From assembly GCF_003063435.1 (NCBI RefSeq), contig NZ_NESL01000004.1, positions 1-64,000 on the forward strand: DNA of 64,000 bases. The letters run 5' to 3'. The notes beneath the pieces were generated by a model that was not told where the DNA came from, did not search any database, and worked only from the letters and a program-made list of their open reading frames with translations. The position numbers and the translations under genes are program-made. Origin of the DNA: Limnohabitans sp. 2KL-1 (GTDB taxonomy: Bacteria; Pseudomonadota; Gammaproteobacteria; Burkholderiales; Burkholderiaceae_C). Positions 1 to 9,858 of the stretch are shown here, piece after piece (position 1 is the stretch's first letter; every line of letters starts with the position of its first letter).

Positions 1-53
1 TACAAATGTTGGTCAAACACGAATTCATAACCAGGCCAATCTGATCAGAACAC

Positions 54-884
54 GTGGCGGTCAACGGCGCTGGCCTTCGCCGAGGCCAGGCACAGGCTTG
101 TCTGCAGTTGTTGTTCTTTCACGTTAAAGGCCGACCCGGTCCAGACGAGTTGGCCTTGCTCGAACCCTTGCGGGGTCAGCTGCCTGCTGCTGTGTTCGAG
201 CAGGATGTGCCCCAACCGCCCCAAACCGCGCTCGACCCCGCCTCGGGCCATACGCTGCGCGACCACTTGCGCCAGGCGCGTGATCTGCTGCAGGCCGCCG
301 GATGGACCTACCGCGATGGCGCTTTGCGCAATGCCAAGGGGCAAGCCCTCAGCATCGAGTTTCTTGACAGTTCGGGCTCGATGGGCCGCGTCGTCACGCC
401 TTTTGCCAAGAACCTGGAAAAACTGGGCATCCAGGTCCGGTACAAGGTGATCGACTTTGCCTTGCTGCAAAAACGCATGGACGTGTTCGACTTTGACATC
501 ATCAGCAACCGCACTGTGGGCAGCGAAGCGCCCGGCACCGAGTTGCTGGAGCGCTACGGTAGCCGATCGGCCGACGTGGAGGGCTCGGGCAATGTGCTGG
601 GTCTGAAAGACCCGGCGGTGGATGCTTTGCTGGACAAGGTGGTGAGTGCCACCACCCGGCCGCAGCTGGTGACCAGCTTGCGTGCGCTGGACCGGGTGCT
701 GCGCCACGGCCATTACGTGGTGCCGCATTGGTACGGCGCGGTGCACCGGGTGTCCTGGCGGGCGTCGGCCTTTGAGCGTCCTGCCCAGTTGCCTCGCTAC
801 TACCAGCCTGAAGCGCTGGTGACCACCGTGTGGTGGTCACCCCAAGCCGCTGCTGCGTCCAACGCACCGGGAAAGGGCCGCTGA
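54..884 (+). CDS. Peptide ABC transporter substrate-binding protein, YejA-like, C-terminal part (5' broken)
   Basis: This is the C-terminal part of a periplasmic family-5 solute-binding protein that would deliver oligopeptides to the permeases encoded next. Recognisable YejA-type sequence starts near GRPGPDELALLEPLRG (base 129). It continues through LRQARDLLQAAGW, VDALLDKVV and HYVVPHWYGAVHRV, all typical of the family's C-terminal lobe. Family members are usually about 600 residues, so the signal peptide and first lobe are missing. The frame does not simply continue to the window edge: an in-frame TGA lies at 42-44, and bases 1-125 show no YejA-like sequence in any plus-strand frame. The GTG at 54 only marks the open frame and is not a credible start. 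The gene is either a truncated pseudogene or damaged by an assembly join. It ends 3 bases before the permease start. Confidence 0.7.
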   Translation: MAVNGAGLRRGQAQACLQLLFFHVKGRPGPDELALLEPLRGQLPAAVFEQDVPQPPQTALDPASGHTLRDHLRQARDLLQAAGWTYRDGALRNAKGQALSIEFLDSSGSMGRVVTPFAKNLEKLGIQVRYKVIDFALLQKRMDVFDFDIISNRTVGSEAPGTELLERYGSRSADVEGSGNVLGLKDPAVDALLDKVVSATTRPQLVTSLRALDRVLRHGHYVVPHWYGAVHRVSWRASAFERPAQLPRYYQPEALVTTVWWSPQAAAASNAPGKGR

Positions 885-887
885 GCC

Positions 888-1925
888 ATGCTGGCCTACA
901 TTTTCAAACGCTTGCTCTTGATGGTCCCGACCTTGTTCGGGGTGTTGTTGATGACCTTTGTGGTGATTCAGTTTGTGCCCGGTGGTCCGGTCGAGCAAAT
1001 GGTGGCCCAGCTGCAAGGCCGGGACACGGGCGGGGAGGGCGCTGCGGCATCAGGCAGCGGTTACCGGGGCAGACAGGGTGTGGATGCCGCCCGCATTGCC
1101 GAAATCAAAACGCTCTACGGTTTTGACAAGCCGCCCGCCGAGCGTTTTTGGATGATGCTCCAGCAGTTTGCGCGGTTTGACTTGGGCAAGAGTTTTTTCT
1201 ACCCCAAAGACGTCTGGAGCCTGATCAAGGAGAAGCTGCCTGTGTCCATCAGCCTGGGCTTGTGGACCTTTTTCCTGAGCTACTTGGTCTCGGTGCCGCT
1301 GGGCATCGCCAAGGCGGTGCGTGCCGGCACGCGTTTTGACACGCTCACCAGTTTGCTGGTGCTGGTGGGCTATGCCATCCCGGGTTTTGTGCTGGGTGTG
1401 GCCTTGCTGGTGATCTTTGGCGGACAGTTGCAGTGGTTCCCGCTGCGCGGCCTGACCTCGTCCAACTGGGAGCAGCTGAGCTGGGGGGCCAAAGTGGCGG
1501 ACTATTTGTGGCACATCGCTTTGCCGGTCACGGCCAGTGTGATGGGCTCGTTTGCCGTCATCACCATGCTGACCAAGAACGCGTTTCTGGAAGAAATCCG
1601 CAAGCAGTATGTGCTGACAGCCCGTGCCAAAGGCCTGAGCGAAAACCGGGTGCTGTATCGCCATGTCATGCGCAACGCGCTGATCCCGTTGGTCACGGGT
1701 TTTCCGGCGGCCTTCATCGGGGCGTTTTTTACGGGCTCGCTGCTGATCGAAACCCTGTTCTCGCTCGATGGCCTGGGCTTGCTCAGTTATGAAGCCGTGA
1801 TCCGGCGCGATTACCCGGTGGTGCTGGGCACCTTGTATTTGTTCACCCTGATCGGGCTGGTGACCAAGCTGATCAGTGACCTGTGCTACCTCTGGGTGGA
1901 TCCTCGCGTGAAGTTTGACGAATGA
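888..1925 (+). CDS. yejB: Oligopeptide ABC transporter permease, YejB-like
   Basis: Inner-membrane permease of a binding-protein-dependent peptide importer of the YejABEF (microcin C/oligopeptide) type. The 345-residue protein opens with a membrane segment (LLLMVPTLFGVLLMTFVVI) followed by the PGGPVEQ element common in DppB/OppB/YejB proteins. Several further hydrophobic spans follow. Near residues 244-270 is the cytoplasmic EAA loop (ARAKGLSENRVLYRHVMRNA) that contacts the ATPase. The length fits YejB, which carries a longer first periplasmic insert than DppB. The stop overlaps the next start as ATGA, implying translational coupling in one operon. The peptide specificity cannot be read from sequence. 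Confidence 0.9.
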   Translation: MLAYIFKRLLLMVPTLFGVLLMTFVVIQFVPGGPVEQMVAQLQGRDTGGEGAAASGSGYRGRQGVDAARIAEIKTLYGFDKPPAERFWMMLQQFARFDLGKSFFYPKDVWSLIKEKLPVSISLGLWTFFLSYLVSVPLGIAKAVRAGTRFDTLTSLLVLVGYAIPGFVLGVALLVIFGGQLQWFPLRGLTSSNWEQLSWGAKVADYLWHIALPVTASVMGSFAVITMLTKNAFLEEIRKQYVLTARAKGLSENRVLYRHVMRNALIPLVTGFPAAFIGAFFTGSLLIETLFSLDGLGLLSYEAVIRRDYPVVLGTLYLFTLIGLVTKLISDLCYLWVDPRVKFDE

Positions 1926-2980
1926 CAGCTGCCACCACCACCACCGCTTTACCGCACCAAACGTCTCCTTCGGCCCGGGCCTGGCAGCGTTTCCGGCGCA
2001 ACCGCTTGGGTTTCGGCAGCCTGATCATTTTCGCGACCCTGTTCATCCTGAGCCTGGGGGCCGAGTTGCTGTCCAACGACAAGCCGCTGGTCGTGCGCTT
2101 TGAGGGGCAGTGGTACTTCCCGGTGGTGCAAACCTTGCCCGAAAAAGTTTTTGGCGGTGATTTCGAGACGCCCGCCGACTACCTGGACCCCTTCATTCAG
2201 CAGCAGCTGCACAAAGGCAGCAACTGGGCGCTGCAGGCCCCCAACCCTTACCACCACAGCACGCTCGACTACTTCGCCCCCTTGCCCAACCCGGCGCCGC
2301 CCACCGCCCGCAATTGGTTGGGCACCGACGACCGGGGCCGCGATGTGCTGGCGCGTTTGCTGTATGGCTTTCGGGTGTCGGTGCTGTTTGCGCTGGCCCT
2401 GACCTTATTCGGCGTGTTCCTGGGCGTGCTGACTGGGGCCGTGCAAGGGTTTTTTGTGGGCAAGACCGACCTGGTGTTTCAGCGCTTCATCGAAATCTGG
2501 AGCGCCATGCCCGAGCTGTATTTGCTGATCATTTTCTCGGCCGTGTTCGAGCCGAGCGTGGGCTTGTTGCTTTTGCTGCTGGGCCTGTTTGGCTGGATGG
2601 GTCTGTCCGACTATGTGCGGGCCGAGTTTTTGCGCAACCGCCAGCTGGACTACGTCAAGTCGGCGCGGGCCTTGGGTCTGGGGCATTGGCAAATCATGTG
2701 GCGGCATGTGCTGCCCAACAGCATGACCCCGGTGGTGACCTTTTTGCCGTTCCGCATGAGTGGGGCCATTTTGGCACTGACCTCGCTGGACTTTCTGGGT
2801 CTGGGTGTGCCGCCGGGCACCCCCTCTTTGGGCGAGTTGTTGGCCCAGGGCAAAAACAACATCGACGCTTGGTGGATATCGATGTCCACCTTTGTGGTGC
2901 TGGTGGTGACCTTGTTGCTGCTGACCTTCATGGGCGACGCCTTGCGTGACGCGCTGGACCCGCGAAAGGCCCAAGCATGA
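1922..2980 (+). CDS. yejE: Oligopeptide ABC transporter permease, YejE-like
   Basis: Second inner-membrane permease of the same importer, 352 residues. A basic N-terminus (RFRRNRLGFGSL) leads into the first membrane span. A long periplasmic segment of about 100 residues then precedes the motif GTDDRGRDVLARLLYGFRVS, which is diagnostic of the DppC/OppC/YejE family. The EAA loop is visible as SARALGLGHWQIMWRHVLPN around residues 243-262. The large periplasmic insert separates YejE from the shorter DppC type. ATGA overlaps join it to the genes on both sides, so the two permeases and the ATPase are probably translated from one mRNA at matched levels. Confidence 0.9.
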   Translation: MTAATTTTALPHQTSPSARAWQRFRRNRLGFGSLIIFATLFILSLGAELLSNDKPLVVRFEGQWYFPVVQTLPEKVFGGDFETPADYLDPFIQQQLHKGSNWALQAPNPYHHSTLDYFAPLPNPAPPTARNWLGTDDRGRDVLARLLYGFRVSVLFALALTLFGVFLGVLTGAVQGFFVGKTDLVFQRFIEIWSAMPELYLLIIFSAVFEPSVGLLLLLLGLFGWMGLSDYVRAEFLRNRQLDYVKSARALGLGHWQIMWRHVLPNSMTPVVTFLPFRMSGAILALTSLDFLGLGVPPGTPSLGELLAQGKNNIDAWWISMSTFVVLVVTLLLLTFMGDALRDALDPRKAQA

Positions 2981-4578
2981 ACGCGCCGCAAGCTTTGCTG
3001 GAACTCAAAGACCTGCGCATTGCCTTTGGCGGCCAGGCCGTGGTGCACGGCGTGAATCTGAGCGTCCAGGCGGGTGAGCGCGTGGCCTTGGTGGGCGAGT
3101 CGGGTTCGGGCAAATCGGTCACCGCGCTGTCGGTGTTGCGCTTGCTGGAATCGGCCGAGCTGTCGGGCCAGGTGCTGTGGCAAGGTCAGGACTTGCTGGG
3201 GCAAACGCCAGCCGAGATGCAACGCATCCGTGGCGACGAGATCGCCATGATCTTTCAGGAGCCGATGACAGCGCTCAACCCCTTGATGACGGTGGGCGCG
3301 CAGATCTCGGAAGTGCTGCAACTCAAAAAGCTGTTGTCCCGTCATGAGGCCGACGCTCGTGCCGTGCATTTGCTGGCTGAAACCGGCATCGATGACCCCG
3401 AGCGCCGTTTTGGGGCCTACCCGCACCAGTTGTCGGGCGGCCAACGCCAACGCGCCATGATGGCCATGGCGCTGGCGTCAGAGCCCAAGCTGCTGCTGGC
3501 CGACGAGCCGACCACGGCGCTGGACGCCAGCTTGCGCCTGCAGATGTTGCAGCTGCTGGCCGATCTGCAGCAAAAAACCGGCATGGCCGTGCTGCTGATC
3601 ACCCACGATTTGGCCTTGGTGCGTCACTTTGCCGACCGGGTGGCGGTGATGGAAAAAGGCCATCTGGTGGAGCAGGGCGCTTTGGCCGATGTGTTCTCAC
3701 GCCCCCAGCATCCCTATACCCAAAAGCTGCTGGACAGTCGGCCCACCCGGGATGGCTTGGCGACAATTTACCCAGCCGGGGCACCCTTGGTGCAGGCCAA
3801 GGGCCTGCAAGTGCGTTACCCGATGAACGTGCCCGGTTTTCGCGGCTGGTTCCGGCAACACCATTTCACGGCCTTGCACGGGGCTGACTTCAGCATTTCA
3901 GCGGGCATGACACTGGGCATCATGGGCGAGTCGGGCTCTGGCAAATCCAGTCTGGCGCAGGCCGTTTTGGGCCTGATCCCCTTTGGCGGCGAACTGTCCT
4001 TCGGTGGACAGACCTGGCAAGGTGTTCCCGGTCGCGACAAAGCCTTGCGCCAGAAGGTGCAGGTCGTTTTTCAGGACCCCTACGGCAGCTTGTCGCCTCG
4101 CATGACGGTGGGCGAAATCGTCTCGGAAGGTTTGCGATTGCACCAGCCGCACTTGGCCGAGCCCGATATAGAAGCGCGGGTGGTGGCCACCTTGGCTGAG
4201 GTGGGCTTGACCACGGCCGATTTTCCGGACCTGCTCAACCGCTACCCCCATGCTTTTTCAGGGGGACAGCGGCAACGCATTGCGCTGGCCCGTGCTTTGG
4301 TGGTGGATCCGGCGTTGCTCGTGCTGGACGAGCCGACCAGTGCGCTCGATGTCACGGTGCAAAAGCAGATACTGAAATTGCTGCAGGCGTTGCAAAAAAG
4401 CAGAAACATGGCTTATTTATTGATTACCCATGATATCGACGTTTTGCGGGCGATGGCCCATCGGGTGATGGTTTTGCAAAACGGACGGATGCTGGAGGAG
4501 GGGCCAGCTGAGCAGGTGTTGTACCGGCCCGAGCACGACTACACCCGAAGTTTGCTGGCGGCCTTTCCCGATGCGTGA
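2977..4578 (+). CDS. yejF: Dual-domain ABC transporter ATP-binding protein, YejF-like
   Basis: Cytoplasmic ATPase that powers the importer, 533 residues, with two fused nucleotide-binding domains. Domain 1 shows Walker A GESGSGKS (residues 40-47), signature LSGGQRQR and Walker B LLLADEPTTALD. Domain 2 repeats GESGSGKS, FSGGQRQR and LLVLDEPTSALD. Fusion of both ATPases in one chain is characteristic of YejF/GsiA proteins, whereas Dpp and Opp systems use separate DppD and DppF subunits. A region resembling the oligopeptide/dipeptide C-terminal domain (RPQHPYTQKLLDS) follows domain 1. All catalytic motifs look intact, so the transporter core is probably functional even though the binding-protein gene upstream is damaged. 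It is the last gene of the operon. Confidence 0.92.
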   Translation: MNAPQALLELKDLRIAFGGQAVVHGVNLSVQAGERVALVGESGSGKSVTALSVLRLLESAELSGQVLWQGQDLLGQTPAEMQRIRGDEIAMIFQEPMTALNPLMTVGAQISEVLQLKKLLSRHEADARAVHLLAETGIDDPERRFGAYPHQLSGGQRQRAMMAMALASEPKLLLADEPTTALDASLRLQMLQLLADLQQKTGMAVLLITHDLALVRHFADRVAVMEKGHLVEQGALADVFSRPQHPYTQKLLDSRPTRDGLATIYPAGAPLVQAKGLQVRYPMNVPGFRGWFRQHHFTALHGADFSISAGMTLGIMGESGSGKSSLAQAVLGLIPFGGELSFGGQTWQGVPGRDKALRQKVQVVFQDPYGSLSPRMTVGEIVSEGLRLHQPHLAEPDIEARVVATLAEVGLTTADFPDLLNRYPHAFSGGQRQRIALARALVVDPALLVLDEPTSALDVTVQKQILKLLQALQKSRNMAYLLITHDIDVLRAMAHRVMVLQNGRMLEEGPAEQVLYRPEHDYTRSLLAAFPDA

Positions 4579-4643
4579 GCCCACCGAGGGGGAACACGCC
4601 CTACGTTTTCCTTCAAAATCACGCACTTAGCACGTTTTTCGGC

Positions 4644-4649
4644 TAGAAT
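4644..4649 (+). promoter_or_regulatory. Candidate -10 box (TAGAAT) ahead of rimP operon
   Basis: TAGAAT matches the sigma-70 -10 consensus at 5 of 6 positions and lies in the 155-base gap between yejF and rimP. No good -35 hexamer is seen at 15-18 bases upstream. If used, transcription would begin near 4656 and run almost at once into the hairpin at 4665-4696. Confidence 0.35.
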
Positions 4650-4664
4650 ACTGGCTTCACGACC

Positions 4665-4696
4665 AAACGGGCGGGTTTTCACCGCCCGTTTTTTTT
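4665..4696 (+). terminator. Intrinsic terminator hairpin in the rimP leader
   Basis: Left arm 4665-4674 (AAACGGGCGG) pairs perfectly with 4682-4691 around a 7-base loop (GTTTTCA). It is followed by an uninterrupted T run at 4689-4696. It could end transcription from the yej operon, or act as an attenuator in the rimP-nusA leader, since a TAGAAT box sits just upstream. Its position 38 bases before the rimP start favours a regulatory role, but both readings are open. Confidence 0.8.
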
Positions 4697-4733
4697 GGGT
4701 CTTTCTTTTTTAACGTTGATATTCCGAAGCTCT

Positions 4734-5297
4734 GTGGCATTGCAGCAAATTGTTCAAGAAACCGTGACTGGACTGGGTTATGACCTGGTTGAGATTGACC
4801 GCACTGCGGGCGGCTTGTTGCGCATCACCATCGACTGGCCGTGGCAGCCCGGTACTGAGTTGTTCATCAACGTGGAAGATTGCGAAAAAGTCAACCGTCA
4901 ACTTCAGTTTGCGCTGGAAGTCGAAGGCGTTGCCTACAACAGGCTTGAAGTGTCTTCACCCGGCATTGACCGTCCCTTGCGTCATGAAAAAGATTTTGAG
5001 CGCTTTGTGGGTGAATTGATTGACATCACCCTCAAGGCCCCGATGGGCGAGAACGCCGCAGGCATGGTCAACCCGACCCGCAAAAAATTTCGCGGCACGC
5101 TGGAGCGTGACGCCACGGATCAAGGCTGGCAAATCGTCTGGAGCGATGCCCCTGCCGTGAAACCCGGGCAGAAAATCAGTAAAAAGCGAGCCCCTGCGCC
5201 CTTGCATGCGCTGGGTTTCACATTGGACGAGTTGCGCGAGGCCCGTTTGGCGCCCGTGGTGGATTTCAAAGGGCGCAAGCCTAAGGTTGAAGCCTGA
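4734..5297 (+). CDS. rimP: Ribosome maturation factor RimP
   Basis: Cytoplasmic factor needed for maturation of the 30S ribosomal subunit, 187 residues. The GTG at 4734 is chosen because the protein then begins V-A-L-Q-Q-I-V, matching relatives; an ATG 39 bases upstream would add residues encoded within and just after the terminator. The N-terminal RimP domain is recognisable from GLGYDLVEIDRTAGGLLRIT and the element VSSPGIDRPL (about residues 75-84). A C-terminal SH3-like domain follows, with a basic insert near KPGQKISKKRAP. As in most proteobacteria it is directly upstream of nusA and infB. Confidence 0.93.
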   Translation: MALQQIVQETVTGLGYDLVEIDRTAGGLLRITIDWPWQPGTELFINVEDCEKVNRQLQFALEVEGVAYNRLEVSSPGIDRPLRHEKDFERFVGELIDITLKAPMGENAAGMVNPTRKKFRGTLERDATDQGWQIVWSDAPAVKPGQKISKKRAPAPLHALGFTLDELREARLAPVVDFKGRKPKVEA

Positions 5298-5368
5298 CCT
5301 GAGTGTCCGGTTTTGAGCATTTATATCGGGTCTGTGCTGTAGACCCAGTGGAACAGGAGAGTCGAGTC

Positions 5369-6853
5369 ATGAATCGCGAAATGTTGATGTTGGTCGAAGC
5401 CATCTCACGTGAAAAGAACGTTGAGCGCGACGTGGTGTTTGGGGCTGTGGAAGCCGCTTTGGCGCAAGCCACCAAAAAACTGTACGCCGGTGAAGTGGAT
5501 ATTCGCGTGGCTTTGGACCGCGACAGTGGCAATTACGAAACTTTCCGCCGCTGGCATGTGGTGCCCGATGAGGCCGGTCTGCAGTTGCCTGAGCAGGAAA
5601 TTTTGCTGTTTGAAGCCAAAGAGCAAATCCCTGACATCGAAGTCGATGAGTACATCGAAGAACCCATTGAATCCTTGCCCATTGGCCGCATTGGTGCCAT
5701 GGCAGCCAAGCAGGTCATCTTGCAAAAGATCCGCGATGCAGAGCGCGAAATGCTGCTCAACGACTTCATGTCGCGTGGCGAAAAAATCTTTGTTGGCACT
5801 GTCAAGCGCATGGACAAGGGCGACATCATCTGCGAGTCTGGCCGCATAGAAGGCCGTCTGCGTCGCAGCGAAATGATTCCCAAGGAAAACCTGCGCAGCG
5901 GTGACCGCGTGCGCGCCATGATCATGGAAGTCGACTTGACTTTGCGTGGCGCTCCGATCTTGCTGTCGCGTTCTGCACCAGAATTCATGATCGAACTCTT
6001 CCGTCAGGAAGTGCCTGAAATCGAACAAGGCCTGCTGGAGATCAAGACCTGCGCCCGTGACCCTGGCTCGCGTGCCAAGATCGCCGTTCTCTCGCATGAC
6101 AAGCGCGTGGACCCCATCGGCACCTGCGTCGGTGTGCGCGGCACCCGTGTCAACGCCGTGACCAACGAATTGGCCGGTGAGCGCGTGGACATCGTCTTGT
6201 GGAGCGAAGACCCTGCTCAGTTCGTGATCGGTGCCTTGGCACCGGCCAATGTGCAGTCGATCGTGGTGGACGAAGAAAAGCACGCCATGGACGTGGTGGT
6301 GGACGAAGAAAACCTCGCGATTGCAATTGGCCGTGGTGGTCAAAACGTGCGTCTCGCTTCTGACCTCACGGGCTGGAAGATCAACATCATGGACGCTGCC
6401 GAGTCTGCCCAAAAGCAGGCCGAGGAAACCACCGGCATTCGCCAGTTGTTCATGGAAAAGCTGGATGTGGACCAGGAAATTGCCGACATCCTGATCGGCG
6501 AAGGGTTCGCCAGCCTAGAAGAAGTGGCTTATGTGCCGATTCAGGAAATGCTGGAGATCGAAAGCTTCGACGAAGACACCATCAACGAGTTGCGCACTCG
6601 CGCCAAAGACGCGTTGCTGACTCTTGAAATTGCACGCGAAGAGAGCGTTGAAGACGTTTCTCAGGATTTGCGTGACTTGCCAGGCTTGACGCCTGAGCTG
6701 ATTTCCAAGCTGGTTGAAGCGGGTATCCATACCCGTGACGATTTGGCTGACCTGGCCACCGACGAACTGTCTGACATCACTGCTCAGACAGCTGAAGAGG
6801 CGACCGCCCTGATCATGAAAGCCCGCGAACATTGGTTCGCTGGCCAGGCCTGA
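5369..6853 (+). CDS. nusA: Transcription termination/antitermination protein NusA
   Basis: RNA polymerase-associated factor that modulates pausing, termination and antitermination. The 494-residue length matches the family. The start ATG at 5369 is preceded by AACAGGAGA, a good ribosome binding site. An N-terminal polymerase-binding domain comes first, then an S1 domain around residues 135-200 ([14 protein letters not shown]). KH1 ([14 protein letters not shown], about 251) and KH2 ([13 protein letters not shown], about 320) follow. The C-terminal acidic repeats of about residues 360-494 are present, as in gamma- and betaproteobacteria. It sits between rimP and infB in the classical operon, which NusA is known to influence in Escherichia coli. 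Confidence 0.96.
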   Translation: MNREMLMLVEAISREKNVERDVVFGAVEAALAQATKKLYAGEVDIRVALDRDSGNYETFRRWHVVPDEAGLQLPEQEILLFEAKEQIPDIEVDEYIEEPIESLPIGRIGAMAAKQVILQKIRDAEREMLLNDFMSRGEKIFVGTVKRMDKGDIICESGRIEGRLRRSEMIPKENLRSGDRVRAMIMEVDLTLRGAPILLSRSAPEFMIELFRQEVPEIEQGLLEIKTCARDPGSRAKIAVLSHDKRVDPIGTCVGVRGTRVNAVTNELAGERVDIVLWSEDPAQFVIGALAPANVQSIVVDEEKHAMDVVVDEENLAIAIGRGGQNVRLASDLTGWKINIMDAAESAQKQAEETTGIRQLFMEKLDVDQEIADILIGEGFASLEEVAYVPIQEMLEIESFDEDTINELRTRAKDALLTLEIAREESVEDVSQDLRDLPGLTPELISKLVEAGIHTRDDLADLATDELSDITAQTAEEATALIMKAREHWFAGQA

Positions 6854-6879
6854 AGTCTGATGGAGGCTTGAACAAAATT

Positions 6880-9858
6880 ATGTCCAGTACCACTGTTGCC
6901 GAGTTCGCCAATGAACTCAAAAAATCTGCCGATGTCTTGCTCGATCAATTGCAATCGGCAGGCGTAGCCAAAACCTCGCACAGCGATACGCTGAACGATG
7001 CTGACAAGCAAAAGTTGCTCAGCTATCTGCAAGCCAGTCACGGCACGGTGACCGCAGACCGCAAGAAAATCACGTTGGTCAAAAAATCAACCAGCGAGAT
7101 CAAACAAGCCGATGCGTCAGGCAAGGCCCGCACGATTCAGGTGGAGGTGCGCAAAAAGCGCACCTTGATCAAGCGCGATGACGAGCCGGTTTCGCAGCCA
7201 GAAGAGGCTCCCGAGCCCGCGATTGACCATGCAGAGTTGTCGCGTCGAGAGGAAGAAGCCCGTCGTCAGGCAGAGCTGATTCGTCGACAAGAAGAAGAGT
7301 TGGCCGAAAAGCGTCGTTTACGCGAAGCTCAGGAAGAAGCCCAACGCGCAGAGTTGGCTGTTCAGGAAGCCAAGGCACAAGCCGAGGCCGCCGCACAAGC
7401 CGAGGCCAGGGCTTTGAGTGCCGCTGCCCAGGTGCCAGCGGCCAAACCTCAGCTCAGTCGTGAAGAACGCGAGCAACGTGCTCGGGCCGAGGCCGCCAGC
7501 ATCAATGCCGCTGCGCAGGTCAAGCCTGCAGCGCCGGCACCTGTCGAGAACCAGCAGGCTCTGAAAGCAGCGCAAGCCGCTGAAATGGCGCAAGCCAAGG
7601 CAAAAGCAGAGCAGGAAGCCCGAGAAGCGGCCGCACAAAAAGCGGCTGCCGACTCCAAGGCCAAGGCCGATGAAGAAACTGCGCGCGCCCAGGATCTGGA
7701 TGCGCGTCGACGCAAGGCGCTGGCCGAGGCTGAAGCCATTCGCGCCATGATGAACGCCCCCAAGAAGGTGTTGGTTGCCAAGAAGGAAGAGCCCAAGGTT
7801 GAGCCGAAAGCGGCGGTCAAGGGCACCTTGCACAAACCTGCTGGTACGCCAGCACCCGGAGCACGTGCTGCAGCTGCACAAGCCGCTGCACCTGCTGCGC
7901 CAGGTGGCAACAAGGAAGTCAAATCTGCCAAGCTCTCGTCGAGCTGGGCCGGTGATCCCGCCAAGAAGAAGGCCATCCCAACCCGTGGCGACAGCAGTGG
8001 TGGTGTCGGCCGCAACAACTGGCGCGCAGGCCCACGCGGCCGCCGTGGCAATGAACGCGATCGTGACGACGGCCATGCGCAACAGGCCCCGGCCGAAGTG
8101 CGTGTGCTCGAAGTGCACGTGCCTGAGACGATCACCGTGTCCGAGTTGGCCCACAAGATGGCCATCAAGGCCTCTGAGGTCATCAAGCACCTGATGAAGC
8201 TGGGCCAGATGGCCACCATGAACCAGCCGCTGGACCAGGACACCGCCATGATCGTGGTGGAGGAAATGGGTCACAAGGCCGTGATCGCCGCATTGGACGA
8301 TCCAGAAGCCTTTACCGACGACGAGGTGTCGGACCAGCATGCCGAATCCTTGCCGCGTGCCCCTGTGGTCACCGTCATGGGTCACGTTGACCACGGTAAG
8401 ACCTCGTTGCTGGACTACATTCGTCGTGCCAAAGTGGCCTCGGGCGAAGCCGGTGGCATCACGCAGCACATTGGTGCGTACCACGTTGAAACGCCTCGCG
8501 GCATGATCTCTTTCCTGGACACCCCCGGTCACGAGGCCTTCACGGCCATGCGTGCCCGTGGTGCACAAGCCACCGACATTGTCATCCTGGTGGTGGCCGG
8601 TGACGATGGCGTGATGCCCCAGACCAAGGAAGCCATCAAGCACGCGAAAGCTGCAGGTGTGCCGATCGTGGTCGCCATCAACAAGATGGACAAGCCTGAC
8701 TCGAACATCGAACGCGTGCGTGCCGAGCTGATTTCTGAAGAAGTCGTGCCCGAAGAATTCGGTGGCGATGCGCCTTTCGTTTCCGTGTCGGCCAAAACCG
8801 GCATGGGCATTGACGATTTGCTGGAGCAAGTGCTCTTGCAAGCCGAAGTGCTGGAACTCAAGGCACCGGTGCAAGCTGCCGCCAAGGGTCTGGTGATCGA
8901 AGCCCGTCTGGACAAGGGCCGTGGTCCTGTCGCCACCATCCTGGTGCAGTCCGGCACTTTGAACACCGGTGATGTGGTGTTGGCAGGCCAGACCTTTGGC
9001 CGCGTGCGCGCCATGCTGGACGAAAACGGTGCAGCCATCAAGTCAGCAGGCCCATCGATCCCGGTCGAAATTCAGGGTTTGACGGAAGTGCCGCAAGCCG
9101 GTGACGAGTTCATGGTCATGACCGATGAGCGCCGTGCCCGCGAAATCGCCACCTACCGCGCGGGCAAGTTCCGCAACACCAAGTTGGCCAAGCAACAAGC
9201 GGCCAAGCTCGAAAACATGTTCACCGACATGTCTGCGGGCGAAGTCAAGATGCTGCCGATCATCATCAAAGCCGATGTGCAGGGTTCGCAAGAAGCCCTG
9301 GGCTCGTCCTTGCTCAAGCTGTCAACCGACGAAGTCAAAGTGCAGCTGGTCTACTCCGGTGTGGGTGGTATCAGCGAGTCGGACATCAACCTGGCGATAG
9401 CTTCCAAGGCCATCGTGATCGGTTTCAACGTGCGCGCCGACGCCGGTGCCCGCAAGTTGGCCGAAGGCAACGGCGTTGACGTTCATTACTACAACATCAT
9501 TTATGACGCTGTGGATGAACTCAAAGCCGCCATGTCCGGCATGCTGGCCCCCGAGCAGCGCGAAGAAGTCATCGGTACGGCCGAAATCCGCACCGTGTTC
9601 GTGGCGTCCAAAATCGGTACGGTCGCGGGCTGTATGGTCACCTCCGGCATGGTCCACCGCAATGCCAAGTTCCGCTTGCTGCGCGACAACGTGGTTATCT
9701 ACACCGGTGAGCTCGACTCGCTCAAGCGACTCAAGGACGATGTGCGCGAAGTCAAAGAAGGCTTTGAGTGCGGTATCAAGCTCAAGAACTACAACGACAT
9801 CAAAGAAGCCGATCAGCTCGAATTCTTCGACGTCAAGGAAATTGCGAGAACGCTGTAA
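6880..9858 (+). CDS. infB: Translation initiation factor IF-2
   Basis: GTPase that brings initiator tRNA to the 30S subunit and promotes subunit joining, 992 residues. The ATG at 6880 gives the usual N-terminus ([16 protein letters not shown]); an upstream in-frame GTG would overlap nusA. A small IF2 N-terminal domain covers about residues 1-50. It is followed by a roughly 300-residue Ala/Glu/Lys/Arg-rich, coiled-coil-prone spacer and a second IF2-N domain near 412-460. The G domain has G1 GHVDHGKT at about 501-508, DTPGHEAF at about 547 and NKMDKPD at about 601. Domains II, III and IV complete the protein. The long charged spacer is normal for Burkholderiales IF-2. The rbfA start follows immediately after the stop. 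Confidence 0.97.
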   Translation: MSSTTVAEFANELKKSADVLLDQLQSAGVAKTSHSDTLNDADKQKLLSYLQASHGTVTADRKKITLVKKSTSEIKQADASGKARTIQVEVRKKRTLIKRDDEPVSQPEEAPEPAIDHAELSRREEEARRQAELIRRQEEELAEKRRLREAQEEAQRAELAVQEAKAQAEAAAQAEARALSAAAQVPAAKPQLSREEREQRARAEAASINAAAQVKPAAPAPVENQQALKAAQAAEMAQAKAKAEQEAREAAAQKAAADSKAKADEETARAQDLDARRRKALAEAEAIRAMMNAPKKVLVAKKEEPKVEPKAAVKGTLHKPAGTPAPGARAAAAQAAAPAAPGGNKEVKSAKLSSSWAGDPAKKKAIPTRGDSSGGVGRNNWRAGPRGRRGNERDRDDGHAQQAPAEVRVLEVHVPETITVSELAHKMAIKASEVIKHLMKLGQMATMNQPLDQDTAMIVVEEMGHKAVIAALDDPEAFTDDEVSDQHAESLPRAPVVTVMGHVDHGKTSLLDYIRRAKVASGEAGGITQHIGAYHVETPRGMISFLDTPGHEAFTAMRARGAQATDIVILVVAGDDGVMPQTKEAIKHAKAAGVPIVVAINKMDKPDSNIERVRAELISEEVVPEEFGGDAPFVSVSAKTGMGIDDLLEQVLLQAEVLELKAPVQAAAKGLVIEARLDKGRGPVATILVQSGTLNTGDVVLAGQTFGRVRAMLDENGAAIKSAGPSIPVEIQGLTEVPQAGDEFMVMTDERRAREIATYRAGKFRNTKLAKQQAAKLENMFTDMSAGEVKMLPIIIKADVQGSQEALGSSLLKLSTDEVKVQLVYSGVGGISESDINLAIASKAIVIGFNVRADAGARKLAEGNGVDVHYYNIIYDAVDELKAAMSGMLAPEQREEVIGTAEIRTVFVASKIGTVAGCMVTSGMVHRNAKFRLLRDNVVIYTGELDSLKRLKDDVREVKEGFECGIKLKNYNDIKEADQLEFFDVKEIARTL

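Noticed and set aside
7230..7760. Apparent repeats in the IF-2 spacer considered as tandem repeat array
   Set aside because: Only biased composition (Ala, Glu, Gln, Lys, Arg), not a regular repeat unit; normal for the family.
7318..8874. A 518-codon minus-strand frame opposite infB
   Set aside because: Shadow of the Ala/Glu/Lys-rich IF-2 spacer; composition explained by the sense strand.
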